DNA of 64,000 bases from Effrenium voratum (taxonomy: Eukaryota > Sar > Dinophyceae > Suessiales > Symbiodiniaceae), in contig CAUJNA010001593.1 in the NCBI GenBank assembly GCA_963377175.1, forward strand, positions 1 to 64,000. The letters are read 5' to 3'. Below, one piece after another: positions 21,801-32,550 of this stretch (position 1 is the stretch's first letter; each line of letters opens with the position of its first letter). The notes under the pieces were generated by a model. It did not search any database. It worked only from the letters and a program-made list of their open reading frames with translations, and was not told the DNA's origin. Made by a program: the position numbers and the translations under genes.

Positions 21801-24121
21801 GCCACACGAGCTCTGGGGCTCGACGCGCCTCTTCGCCAATGGCAGGCACAAGCCTGCGCCCACTCTGAGATTGCGTCCACAACCTGGAACAAGGCCCTCA
21901 GCATCTGCAAGTACGGCCACAGCTCTTGGCATGTCATAGCAGCGTCAAACGCGTGAAGACGTTTTGCAGACTGACCATCACTCCCACGGCCCCGTCTGTT
22001 CATAGCCTCAAGATTCCAATATTCACGGAGAGGTTGCTCCAGCGGCTCAAACTCTCGAAGGAATATGGAAACAGACTGCCATCTGTGATCCAGAATGCGT
22101 TCACCAAAAGCAGCAAACTTGGCGTAATGAACGCTTGCTGGGCCGCTACTGAACAGAAGCGCCTGCATCCCCTGCCTGAGGATCTTGTCTGAGAGTACAG
22201 CTGCCAGCGCGCACATGTGAGCCTTGAACTCCTCAAAGTGCTCCATAGAATCTGTAACATCATGGCAAACATTGTGGCATATGTGCAAAACTCCAGGGAC
22301 CTGCCATGATTTTTGCAAAGTAAAGCATCGTGCATCCCCGTGCTCCGCAAGCTCGCCGTCAAGCGCAGCATAAGGCAACACTGCAAATAGTGGGGCACGC
22401 TGCCTGCTCAGGCCGCTTTCAGTTCCAAAGTCAGTGGTAACAGAAAAGACCCGCTCTGCAAAGGCGGGCGTTGCATCGCCAGCCAAAAGGAACATCTGGT
22501 GGGCCAAGGCTTGAAACTTGTGGTGCGTGTTGGTGCGCTGGAAGCCAAGGCCTGCAGGCGCTGCCAACTGAACATCAAACCCTGTCCGCAGCTTATCCTG
22601 AATGCTTTGCAACGTCTCCAACATTCTAGCTTCAGCATTGACGTCAGTGGATGTCTCACGAAGCCGTCGCGCCTCAAACTGTTCCAAAAAAAGCTGCAAC
22701 GCGCAATCAGGGGCCAAGTCGTTGGTTCCAACAATGTGTACCTCTGTTATCAGCCAATCTCTCCCACCTTGAGGAGAGCTGTCAGTGACCAAATACAAGT
22801 GGAAATCACGCAGTGCTGTTTGGTCGGGGTCGAAGCAAGATTTGCACACTGACGGGACTGCAAGGCCAAGCTTGAGACAAAACATGGCTCTCTGCAGCAG
22901 GAAAAAGGCACTATCGACCTGCAACCTCCATCGAGACACAGAAGACGCGTGCGGCATTGGCATGTCCTCGATTGCGCGCACAAGCGCATACGCCACTTGA
23001 CTGGGAAAAGCCACCATGATAGACCGCTTCAGCACTGCCTGCAGATGGTCGGCGTTCTTCAACTCTAAGCTAAGCAAAACGCATTGAAGAACAAACCAGC
23101 TTGTGAATCGCGCGTTGGGGCCGTGCCAACAAAGGTGAGAAGATTGTTCACCTGCGCCAAGCAAAGTCTTGTTGACCTTGCTTCGCTCCACCCGCGCTGC
23201 TTCCATCTGCCAGGGATGAAAAAGACTCGCCATCTGGCTCGCCCAAGCTCTGCACATGGCCAACTCATGCTCAAAGTCTTCGTCTTCGTTGCAGACCTCA
23301 TCAACTTGATCGGCTGGGCGCTGCCCATTTTCACATTTGGTAAGCACCTCGGCAACAGAGCTGAAGGCCTGAGAGTTCAGCATGGCTGTGTGCTCCGCGA
23401 CATTTGCCTTGCTGCCTTGTTTGTTAACAGCGTCCTGCAAGCTCTGGCTGCGCTTCTTCAGCGCCTTGATCCACTCAGCTTGCGGAAACCGACGTGGATA
23501 TCGCCTCTTCAGGCATATTCCAACAAACTGCACCTTCTTGGCAGACACTAGCATTGCGAGGGCCCGTTCAAGGCTGCAAGCGAAGCGCACGAACAGGCCA
23601 TGCTTCTGAGGAAGGAGGCCGGAGTCAAGGCAGCCCTGCAAAAAATCAGCTCCAACAGCTTGCGCCCAGGCGCTCGTTCTCTCAGCCAATGGAAAAAACG
23701 CCAGCCGTGGTGTTGGTTGGGCGCTATGCGACAAGCACACCATGTCGTGCTGCTGCAGTGGCAACATTGCAAGAATATCAAACTGAGCTCTCTGCCAAGA
23801 GTTGCCCTCCACTTGTTGCCACAAAAAATCATCTTCCACTAGATGGTGACACTGACAGGTTCCAGATGGACAAAGTCGAAGCACTGCAAGGCTGTACACA
23901 ACGCACCTCCCGTCCATGCACACATCACGAAAGTCGGTTTGCAATCTTTCAGCAACCTTGGCCAGCCACGCTTGGTTCTGCCTGCGTGCTCGCCGCCGGG
24001 ACTGCAAAGGACGAGAGCACACGAGCGCTGCAAACGCTTGTGGAGCTTGCAAGCGGACCGGACCCATACTCCATTGCCTCGTTTTTGGCGCGGTTATTGC
24101 AACATTAAATGATGGGCTCAA
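18824..24121 (-). CDS. very large multi-exon gene, possible RNase-H-fold transposase-like protein
   Basis: Three long minus-strand frames join across short introns: 24,121 to about 21,790; about 21,790 to 20,530; about 20,470 to 19,260. A last exon runs from about 19,120 to 18,824 and is Ser-rich with acidic ends. Together these give about 1,600 residues. Around residue 443 is LYLVTDSSPQGGRDW and around residue 563 VTTDFGTESG, spacing that could hold two acidic residues of a DDE/RNase-H fold; the third is not evident. HICHNVCHDV follows. The C-terminal part (MWGPFRITHKL, HRDESARCTKSL, HHWC) has a Cys/His pattern seen, as far as I recall, in families expanded in dinoflagellates. A mobile-element role is an inference. 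The 21,707-21,790 overlap suggests an intron there. Confidence 0.55.
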
Positions 24122-25015
24122 ACATTTGAGAGGCTAGATGCTTGACAACTGGTTTGACGGTTTGACAAATGAGAGGCTAGCGCTTGACATCCGAAAGGCT
24201 GAGACACTCGAAGCTTGAACCCAAGCACAATAGATCACACGCTGCAACGACACAGCTTGGCTCCCTGGCATCATCCCGGCTCTGAGCTCACTGAGCTCTG
24301 GGTTCCTGGCGCGCAACACGTCCCACGAGGCTTGGTGCTAAAGAGCTGGCAAAACTAAAAGTAAAGATTGCAGAGCAAGGCGTGTTTTTTGAAAAGTGAT
24401 TTGTTGAAAAAATGCCCTCCTCAAAAATCCCTGATTTAGCAGTAACATTCGCTTTCGTTTTCCGTCTGAAACCAAGGTCTAAGCCCAAGGCCCTGAACAC
24501 CAGGAAGCCAGCCAGCCCCGCAAAGCGCATTCGGAAACTAGATAAGCAAAGGAACAAACACGTCCCACCTTATGAGAAACAAAGCGTAAACACGTCCATG
24601 TCCCTGCTCAAGCCTAGCCTAGCTTCTGCAAGTTCTGGTGAGCAGCAAGCTTAGCATCATGCTTCGCAATTTCTCGTGTCAGTTTCTGTCGCGTGCGATG
24701 TTGTGCATTGATGCTACTGCGCTTGGCGCCGTGGGCCGTGGGTGATGCGCATGACTTGTCCAAATTAGTGCGCAGTTTGGCTGCGCAAGAAGGCTCCGGC
24801 TGAAACATCCTTAAGTTTCTACACGCAGAGGTCGCACGCGACGCGCGCTCTCGCAGCCCCTGCTTGAAAATCACCGATTTTACGCGCAGTAGTAATATTC
24901 GAGAGAGTGTGCTCCATCATCTCCAGATTGCAAATTGCAACTGATCGCGCTTCCGCATCTCCAACTTGAAAATCTTAACTTATGATTATGCGCGCAAGCG
25001 TAGTGTGCGAAGACT
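24122..25015. other. no gene recognised
   Basis: This is the region upstream of the large gene. Short ORFs only (24,412-24,654 and 24,614-24,874), none with convincing features. It would be the place for a promoter, but I see no clear element. Confidence 0.45.
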
Positions 25016-25440
25016 CAAAGGCTAGTACCTTTGTCTAAAAAAGCAAATCCATTCCACGCTCAACTTTGCCAGCTCATGGGAGTGCACTTTGCGTAGTACC
25101 TTTGTCAAAAAAAACAAAACCATTCCACGCTCAACTTTGCCAGCTCATGGGAGCGCACTTTGCGTAGTACTTTTCTCTAAAAAACAAATCCATTCCACGC
25201 TCAACTTTGCCAGCTCATGGGAGTGCACGTTGCGTAGTACTTTTGTTTAAAAACCAAGTCCATTCCACGCCCACGCTCAACTTTGCCAGCTCATGGGAGC
25301 GCACTTTGCGTAGTACTTTTGTTTAAAAAACAAATCCACGCCCACGCTCAACTTTGCCAGCTCATGGGAGCGCACTTGGCGTAGTACTTTTGTTTAAAAA
25401 AGAATTCCATTCCATGCTCAACTTTGCCAGCTGTAGCATG
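25016..25440. repeat. tandem array, six units of about 70-75 bp
   Basis: Each unit contains ccattccacgctcaactttg, ccagctcatgggagcgcact and gcgtagtacttttgt followed by an A-run. Copies differ mainly in the A-run and by insertion of cacgcc. Confidence 0.93.
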
Positions 25441-25699
25441 CGCTCGGAGCAAGTTTCAACTTGAAGCGCAGCTTCACTTTTGAGCAAGCAAGACTCACGC
25501 GGCGAAGCATCTGAGCTAGTGGCACTGCGCATCTCTGGAGAGCGCCAGGTGACCAGGTGGCCGGGCCCCTGGCAAGCGCTTCAAGCAAATTTCAACCTGT
25601 AACCTGCAACTTCAAGCTCCACAATTGATTCAATTGAGCAGGCAAGGCAAGGCCATTTTCACACAGCGTGTGGGCACCTCTTCATCAGGCTCAGGAACC

Positions 25700-26385
25700 C
25701 CTTGCAGCCCTCGCACTCGCGACTCGCGGCCTTGCGGCGTCCTCCGCATCAGCATCTCGAAGGAAAATCCCCGAAGCCATGATGGCGACCTTGCCGTTCG
25801 TGGAAACAAACAGGTTCTCTGCTGGACCGCTCAGCTGACAATAGTAATCCTTCTGCCTGAACTTCAAACGGCACCTGTAGAATCGTCCTTCAGCGCGGAA
25901 ATACTCACTGTTCACAGTCCGAAGAACTGCCTCCACATCCTTCTTCTCCGCTTCCAACTCTCCGACCCATTTCTGAATCTCCAGCAGCAAGCAGTCGCAG
26001 GCATCCCTCAGAGCCGCAGGCACAAAGCGTCAAGTAAAAACAAACACGAGAGGCTGCACAACTGAATCAAGCCAGGCTGCGCAAGCACCTTGCTGAAGAC
26101 TACATGGTTCAAAGCCACAAAAAAATCGCGAGCTGCTGGGTCATCCTCATTCACCTCGAAGTGCCGCGGCATGTGCCTCAATCTCAAGCTTGCTGCAAAT
26201 CAATCTCAATCTCAAGGAGATCTCCTTTCGTGGCCAAGCTACTCATCCTGGATCTCCGGACAGTTGTCCAAGTGATACTGCCACACCGCCCATTCGGTCG
26301 GGTGCATCTGCGTCCTGTTCTCCTTTGCCACCTCCAAGGCCATCCTGAAGATAGCAGTGTCCATCGGATCCATCGCTCGACTGCA
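25700..26385 (-). CDS. three-exon host-like gene, unknown function
   Basis: Three minus-strand stretches in good coding style are separated by short introns. About 26,370-26,250 reads MDTAIFRMALEVAKENRTQM and then EWAVWQYHLDNCPEIQDE. About 26,180-26,095 reads HMPRHFEVNEDDPAARDFFV and then HVVFSKVLAQ. About 26,010-25,760 reads DACDCLLLEIQKWVGELEAE, then FRAEGRFYRCRLKFRQKDYY and GKVAIMASGIF. The first frame is shorter than 60 codons, so it is easy to miss. The protein appears soluble and mixed helix/strand. No family is recognised. Exact splice sites and both ends are uncertain. Confidence 0.5.
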
Positions 26386-26879
26386 CACTCACCACACACG
26401 CTGCACGAGCCACCTTGCGGCCGCAACCACAGTCAAAAACACGCTGCAAAGCCTGCGAAGGCAAGCAAACCAAATCCAAATCACACGCGGCAATGCAAAA
26501 CAAGGCGGAAGCGCTTCGGCTCAGGCAGATCATCCCAAAAGCCCAAGCCTTGGCGCAGGCTGCACGTGCTTAACAACTTTCAATTCTCAAGCTCCTGCCA
26601 GGAGCGATGGCCAAGTCCACCCACTGGGTCGCCCTGAAGCAACTAGAACAATGCCCTTGTTTCCAAGATTCTGCATCAACCCCAAACCCAGGTTAAGGTT
26701 CCAAGCAACAAAAAATCGCAAGCAAAGCGCGCAACCTGACTGCGACCGTGGCAGACTTGCCCAGGCATACACATGACAAAATACGTGTCAGGCCCAAACC
26801 CATTGAGTCAATAAAAGGCTTAGGCCTCTGTCGGGCGCAAGCTCCAGCAAGTCGCCAGAAGCTGCCAGACCTGAAAATG

Positions 26880-28400
26880 CCAATGCACGAAACAAATTTC
26901 AACATGAAAGAACAATGGCCTGGTTCCAAATACCGGCCCAAGTCCACATTGAAAGCTGAAGCCTGCCACAGAATGCACGAAACAAAGAACACGGTGAAAG
27001 AACAATGGCCTGGTTCCAAAGCCGGCCCCAAGCCCACATTGAAAGCTGAAGCCTGCCAGAGCAAGCGTACGAAAACCTAGCTCCACGAGGAAAGAACAAT
27101 GGCCTGGTTCCAAATACCGGCTCCAAGCCCACATTGAAAGCTGAAGCCTGCCACAGAATGCACGAAACAAAGAACACCGTGAAAGAACAGTGGCCTCAAG
27201 TCCACATTGAAAGCTGAAGCCTGTCAGAGCAAGCGTACGAAAGCTCCACGAGGAAAGAACAATGGCCTGGTTCCAAATACCGGCCCCAAGTCCACATTGA
27301 AAGCTGAAGCCGAAGCCTGCCAAAGCAAGCGTAGGAAAGCCTAGCTCCACGGTGAAAGAATAATGGCCTGGATCCAAGTAAAGCGCAAGCAAAGTGCCAA
27401 GCCTGCCAAAGCAAGCATACGAAAACCTAGCTCCGCGACGAAAGAACAATGGCCTGGATCCAAGAAGTCGGCGTTGAGAATGTAGGCGCCTCAAAAACTG
27501 CAAGAAATCGGGGCAGAATGCAAGCAAAGTGCCAAGCCTGCCAAAGCCTGCGAAAACCTAGTTCCACGATGAAAGAGCAATTGCCTGGATCCAAGAAGTC
27601 TGCATTGAGAATGTAAGCGCCACCAAAAAAACTGCAAGAAATTTAGCAAAGTGCAAGCAAAGTGCCAAGCCTGCCAAAGCGTACGAAAACCGAGCTCCAG
27701 CTCCACGATGAAAGCGCAATGGCCTGGATCCAAGAAATCTGCATTGAGAATGTGAGCGCCACAAAAAACAGAAATTGAGCAAAGTGCAAGCAAACTGCCA
27801 AGCCTGCCAAAGCGTACTAAAACCGAGCTCCAGCTCCACGATGAAAGAGCTATGGCCTGGATCCGGAGAAGTCTGCATTGAGAAAGCAAGCGCCACAAAA
27901 AACTACAAGAAATTGGGGCAAGCAAAGTGCCAAGCCTGCCAAAGCAAGCGTGCAAAAACCTAGCTCCGCGATGAAAGAACAATGGCCTGGGTCCAAGAAG
28001 TCTGGTTAGAATGCCCACGCTCTTCAAACTGCAAGAAATCGGGGCAAACACGTAGAGCGCCAAGCCTGCCAAAGCAAGCGCGAAAGCCTATCTCCACGAT
28101 GAAAGAACCATGGCCTGGATCCAAGTAGTCTGCATCAAGAATGCAGGCGCCTCAAAAATCTGCAAGACATCCGAGGAAAGTGCAAGCAGAGTCAAAGCAA
28201 GCATACGAAAACCTAGCTCCACGATGAAGGAATATTGGCCTGGATCCAAGAAGTCTGCGTCGAGAATTCGAGCGCCTCAAAACACTGCAGAAACCGGGGC
28301 AAAGTGCAAGCAGAGTGCCAAGCCTGCCACAGCAAGCGTGCGAAAACCTCGCTCCACGATGAAAGAAAAATGGCCTGGATCCAAGTAGTCTGCAGTGAGA
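26880..28400. repeat. tandem array, about twelve units of 100-130 bp
   Basis: Unit landmarks are ctccacgatgaaagaacaat, ggcctggatccaagaagtct, gcattgagaatg, aactgcaagaaat and agtgccaagcctgccaaagc. The left part (26,880-27,350) is a shorter subfamily with gttccaaataccggcccaag. Long ORFs on both strands are translations of the repeat. Bases 26,430-26,880 hold no gene I can support. Confidence 0.92.
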
Positions 28401-30030
28401 TGAAGCACTTCAAACAATCAGAAAACCTGGAACTGCAGCTCAAACAGGGCTTGGGCCTGGGCCTGTGTCAAGCACGACCTTCAGCAAGACCTGCCAAAGC
28501 ACACTCATGAGACGCGCAAAAAAGAGCATTGGCCTGGGTCCAAATACTGGCCCGCCCCGTCACGCCGTCGCCGTGCAGCGTGTGCTCCATGAAGCCCTCA
28601 GCAAGTAGTCATGTTGAAAGCGAAACGAATGAAGAATGGCATGCAGTCGCACAACCCTCAATCAAGGAGCCGCACGTGAGTGGCAGTGGCTCTGAAGCCC
28701 AAGCCATCGCTTTGTCCGCTGCGGCAGCTTCTGAAGGTGATTGCTAGGCCTGTTGCCTTGAGTTCCCTGGCGTGATGTGGCGTTGTTTTGATGGTTTTTA
28801 TTTCACAGCGGCGTTGGTATTTTTGCTCTGGTTGCTATCATGTGTAGCCGGTAGCCTCTCGCACCAAGCCTGCCCGAGCAAGCTCTCAGGTTGAAGTTGA
28901 AGCCCCTAAACAACCAGGGGCCGTCATCATGAGCCGCCTTCCAGCATGAGCAAATGCGCACACATCGTCTTCGGCCGGCTCAGATTGCCCAAAAGAGCGA
29001 CGCATTGTTTCGCACAGAGCAGCGAAGAAGCCGAGTTTGCCGAAGACATGAAAACAAACAAGCATGCAGAGAGCAAATTGCTTGACTTGCGTTTTGGTCC
29101 TTCATGGTTCATGTCATCTTCACGGACCACAAGGCAAACCCCAAAACCAAGCACGAATCAAGTCATGAAGATGTTGGCTCCTTTTGGGTTTCACGAAATC
29201 AACTTTTGAGCTTTTCTACTCGACACCCGCTCACTCCTTCACTGTTGGCTTAGTTTCCAACGGGTAAATCTTTATATAAATCAAAGTCATTGTACACCCG
29301 GGGCCCGCCCCTCTCTCCGAAATGTTCAACTTGATAACGGACACGGTTGTCAGAAAGTGTCACAAAACCCCTCAAATAAACAATCGCGGCAAGTGAAAAA
29401 AATAATCAATAGATACCAAACATCTGGGCAAGTGTCAGGAACAGGAATCAAGAAACCCAAACATCCAAGCGGGCCACATTTGGAGCAGACTCAGTGAGTC
29501 TAAAGTCTGGAGTCTGAATCTGTGAGTCGTCTGTGAGTACTTGAGTACTGAGTACTGTGGGCGCGTCGGCAAGTCTGCTGCAGTCAGTCTGAGTCAGTCT
29601 GCTTGTCTTCTGCGTGTCTGCTTGTTTTCTGTGCAGCGTGCGCAACGGCGGCCCCCGGCGGCCCAACAAACCACTGAGCCCGCGCCGGGCCGGCGGCCCG
29701 CGCAGTGACTGACACTGACACTCTCAGACACAGCCAGCAGCCAGCATGGGGGCCAGCACGCAACTGCAGCATAACATTTGTCAGGAAAGGCACTGAGGCA
29801 CGGCAAGGGCGTGCAAGCTCAGGACCACGGACCACCCGCCCTTCTCAGCCCGATTCTCAGCCTTCTCACGCACCGTCACGCGCAGTGGGCTTAACCATAG
29901 AGCCAACACATAGGAAATCATGCGTCAAGCTCCGCTATACCTGGTGACACCTTTGTGACTTGAAAAACCTGCCCCATGAGTGGTTGACAAAATGGGCGCA
30001 GCGGGGCGCGGTCACTGTGCAAGTTAGCAA
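28401..30030. other. no gene recognised
   Basis: Only short ORFs occur. The one at 28,946-29,209 (ending MLAPFGFHEINF) is the most gene-like but has no recognisable motif. Near 29,500-29,620 is a simple gtctg/gagtc-rich stretch. Confidence 0.4.
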
Positions 30031-30034
30031 TTCG

Positions 30035-30160
30035 TATGACCGTATGACCGTATGATCCGTATGATCCGTATGATCCGTATGACTCGGCAAGCCTGGTATT
30101 GAAGCCTCAGCTGAGTCATACGATCATACGGATCATACGGATCATACGGATCATACGGAC
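30035..30160. repeat. second CCGTATGAT inverted microsatellite foldback
   Basis: Five or so copies of cgtatgaccgtatgat-type units, the same spacer as at 3.2 kb (ggcaagcctggtattgaagc then ctcagctg), then inverted copies (atcatacgg). Unit number differs between the two loci while the spacer is preserved. Confidence 0.9.
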
Positions 30161-30274
30161 AAACGGCCACGGCTCGGGACCCGGGAGCACCAACCAGGTA
30201 ACCAGCCTGGCATCGAAGCCTCGGCGCCTACCTGGCATTGAAGCCTCGAGAAAACGGGCACAGTTGGGTGAGCC

Positions 30275-30470
30275 AGTATCAAGGGCCCGTTGGGCGAACC
30301 AGACTATGAGTCGTTGGGCGAACCAGTATCATGAGTCGTTGGGCGAACTTGTACTAAGGGCCGTTGGGCGAACCAGTACCATGAGTCGTTGGGCGAACTC
30401 GTACTAAGGGCCGTTGGGCGAACTCGTACTAAGGGCCGTTGGGCCGTTGGCGAACCCGTACTATCCTACG
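30275..30470. repeat. CGTTGGGCGAAC tandem units
   Basis: Seven or eight units of about 25 bases, cgttgggcgaac followed by cagtaccatgagt or tcgtactaagggc. The complementary units (ctcgcccaacgg and ttagtactgg) form an array at 44.66-45.02 kb. Confidence 0.85.
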
Positions 30471-30690
30471 TGCCCGCTCGGCACCGTACCCGCTCGGCAC
30501 TCCTAACCTAAAGTGCCCGCTCGGCACTGTGCCCGCTCGGCACGTCCTACCCTAAAACGCACGCTCAACCACTTACACAGTGGCCTGCCACTTGAACAGT
30601 GGCCCCCTACCACCCGCCACTTGTACAGTGGCCTGCCACTTGAACAGTGGCCCCTCCCCGCCACTTATACAGTGGCCGCCACTTTCACAG
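30470..30690. repeat. two palindrome arrays
   Basis: First come four copies of the GTGCCCGCTCGGCAC unit, which is the complement of GTGCCGAGCGGGCAC. Then follow five copies of a second palindrome with stem GCCACT/AGTGGC and loop TGAAC, TGTAC or TATAC, separated by cccctacc-like spacers. Confidence 0.88.
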
Positions 30691-30919
30691 CGGCCACCCC
30701 CCGCCCAACACACGACACGACATTGTCGGCTGCTCGAGCAGCCGTTTTGCCGTTGCCGGCGGTCCAAATCGCGGATGCCCTCTCAGAGTGTCCATGCAGT
30801 GTGAATGCACAATCAAACATCACGCCTCCCGTAGATTGTTGCAAAAAAATGGACGACCTTGACACATGTGCAGGGGGCACAACTCAATCAAAGAAGAGAG
30901 CAAGGCCGGCGCGGGCCAC

Positions 30920-31790
30920 CAATGCTCCTCAGATGGCCACCTGACGGGGGACAATGCATCTCAGGTGAGCAGGAACACAGCTGTAAAAAAATGGATGACA
31001 TTGACGCACAAGTGAGGGTTTGATGCAACTCAAAGGCAAATGGGGCCGTGACAGGCCTGGTCTCCTTCTCCTTCCGCGTCTTCTTCGAGGTGTCCGCCTA
31101 CGAAAGAAAAGAAAAAAAACAGAGGAGTGGGTCACGAACGCACCTGAGGCACCTTGTCGAGCTCCTTCCGCACCCTCTTCGGCGTGTTTGCCTCCACGGA
31201 AAAAAAACACAGTCTGAAGCCCGTAAACAACACATGCGCCTTGTCGAGCTCCTTCTGCAGCTCCGCGATCTTGAGCCTCCCCACCGTCAGCTCGGTGCAC
31301 TTTCTGCTCAGCACGCACCGCGCGGGCAGTCTCGTTCTTCACCGCTCGGTGAGGGACGCGATCTGGCGTACCTGCAAAAAAAATTGAATGATGTGAGGGA
31401 CCAAAACAAACAAGGGGAGCCTGCTCCATCCGCTCGTCCTGACACCTCTGGAAGCCCTCCTGCCGCCGATCCCACGCAGGGCCACGCCTAGGTCATGAAT
31501 GGTGCCGACAAAGACCAAAAAAAACACGCTGGCCTCGGAGCACGCCAGCTATCGTCCCACCATTGCCGAGCCGAGGGGTTGCCGAGCCGAGGGTTGCCGA
31601 TGCTGCTGATGCTGTTGCTGTCTGATCTGGGCCGACGCGCTGCAACAAACAAGTGTTTGAGATATTTGCATGGAATCCCTTCTCCACTTCAACCTTCAAA
31701 GTTCTCATCTGATTGCTCGCCACCAAGATCTGCGCCAGAACATGTTTCGACAAGACCCACGTGAGAAACACGCCACGCAAAAAATCATGC
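30920..31790 (-). CDS. possible multi-exon coiled-coil protein
   Basis: Short minus-strand exonic pieces are separated by T-rich, intron-like stretches ending in AG. They include LVASNQMRTLKVEVEKGF (about 31,720), VRQIASLTER (31,370), LSRKCTELTVGRLKIAELQK then ELDKAHVL (31,310-31,235), VEANTPKRVRKELDKVPQ (31,190-31,140) and DTSKKTRKEK (31,085). Charged heptads suggest a coiled coil. Frames do not join cleanly by eye, so this may be a decayed gene. Confidence 0.35.
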
Positions 31791-31915
31791 AAAATCATGT
31801 TATGCCAAAATCATGCAAAAATCATGTTATGCCATGCAAAAATCGTGCAAAACGAGCTATTACTCCGGCCCGTATATAGATATACGGGCTAGAGTAATAG
31901 TATTTTTCAGCGCAA
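31780..31915. repeat. CATGCAAAATC repeats and a GAGCTATTACTCC stem-loop
   Basis: Units of atgcaaaaatcatgttatgc, related to the array at 43.99-44.17 kb, run into one copy of the dispersed stem-loop (arms ctattactccggcccgtata and tatacgggctagagtaatag), with gcgcaaaccgtg after it. Confidence 0.85.
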
Positions 31916-31994
31916 ACCGTGTGAAACAAGCTCCCGACCATCTGCACAGATGCCCGAGACTACGCCGTAAAAAAACTGGACCCGTAAAAAAAGA

Positions 31995-32240
31995 ATGGCA
32001 AGTTGGGCAAGACAACGACAGCAGATCACGGAGGCCGCGGACGGGCGCCCGGGCTCGCACGGGGGCGGATGGAGCCGTCGTGCTGAACTTGCGGCGCGGA
32101 CCGGGGGCCTACGCGCTGCAGCTGACCCGGGCGGGCCAGCACTACTACTCTTACCTGGGCCTGCGGCCTTCCAGCAAGGACTCGACTATCATCGCGAGGG
32201 GCCCAACGACTACATTCTGCTGCGCAAGGAGAAGACCAGT
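31995..32240 (+). pseudogene. N-terminal fragment of the viral polymerase-helicase
   Basis: The frames MASWARQRQQITEAAD and EGPNDYILLRK, with the nucleotides between them, match the first ~95 residues of the polymerase-helicase gene at 55,381. The preceding aaaaaaactggacccgtaaaaaaagaatggc also matches its upstream region. One or more frameshifts interrupt it, and similarity ends at about 32,235. Confidence 0.85.
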
Positions 32241-32304
32241 CCAGGCCGGGCTTCTGGAAGTCAACTTGACCTTCGTCTCTGGATGCAAGCGGCAAACAGG
32301 CTGC

Positions 32305-32550
32305 ATTTGTGACGAGCGTCACACTCAACTGCCTTCGGTTTGGACCAAATGTGTCGTTTCGTAATTCCAGTTTCTTGAGGTCTGCGAAGACAAGGGATTG
32401 ATGTCACATGTGCCACACTCAGCTGCATTCGGTTTGGACCAAATGTGTTTCAAAATGTTTCGTAATTCCCGTTTCTTGAGGTCTTTGAAGGCAAGGGATT
32501 GATGTCACATGTGCCAAACTCAGCTGCATTCGGTTCGGACCTAACGACCT
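32305..32550. repeat. 2.5 tandem units of about 120 bp
   Basis: Landmarks are ctgcattcggtttggaccaa, aatgtgt, cgtaattcccgtttcttgag and caagggattgatgtcacatg, repeated two and a half times. Confidence 0.9.
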
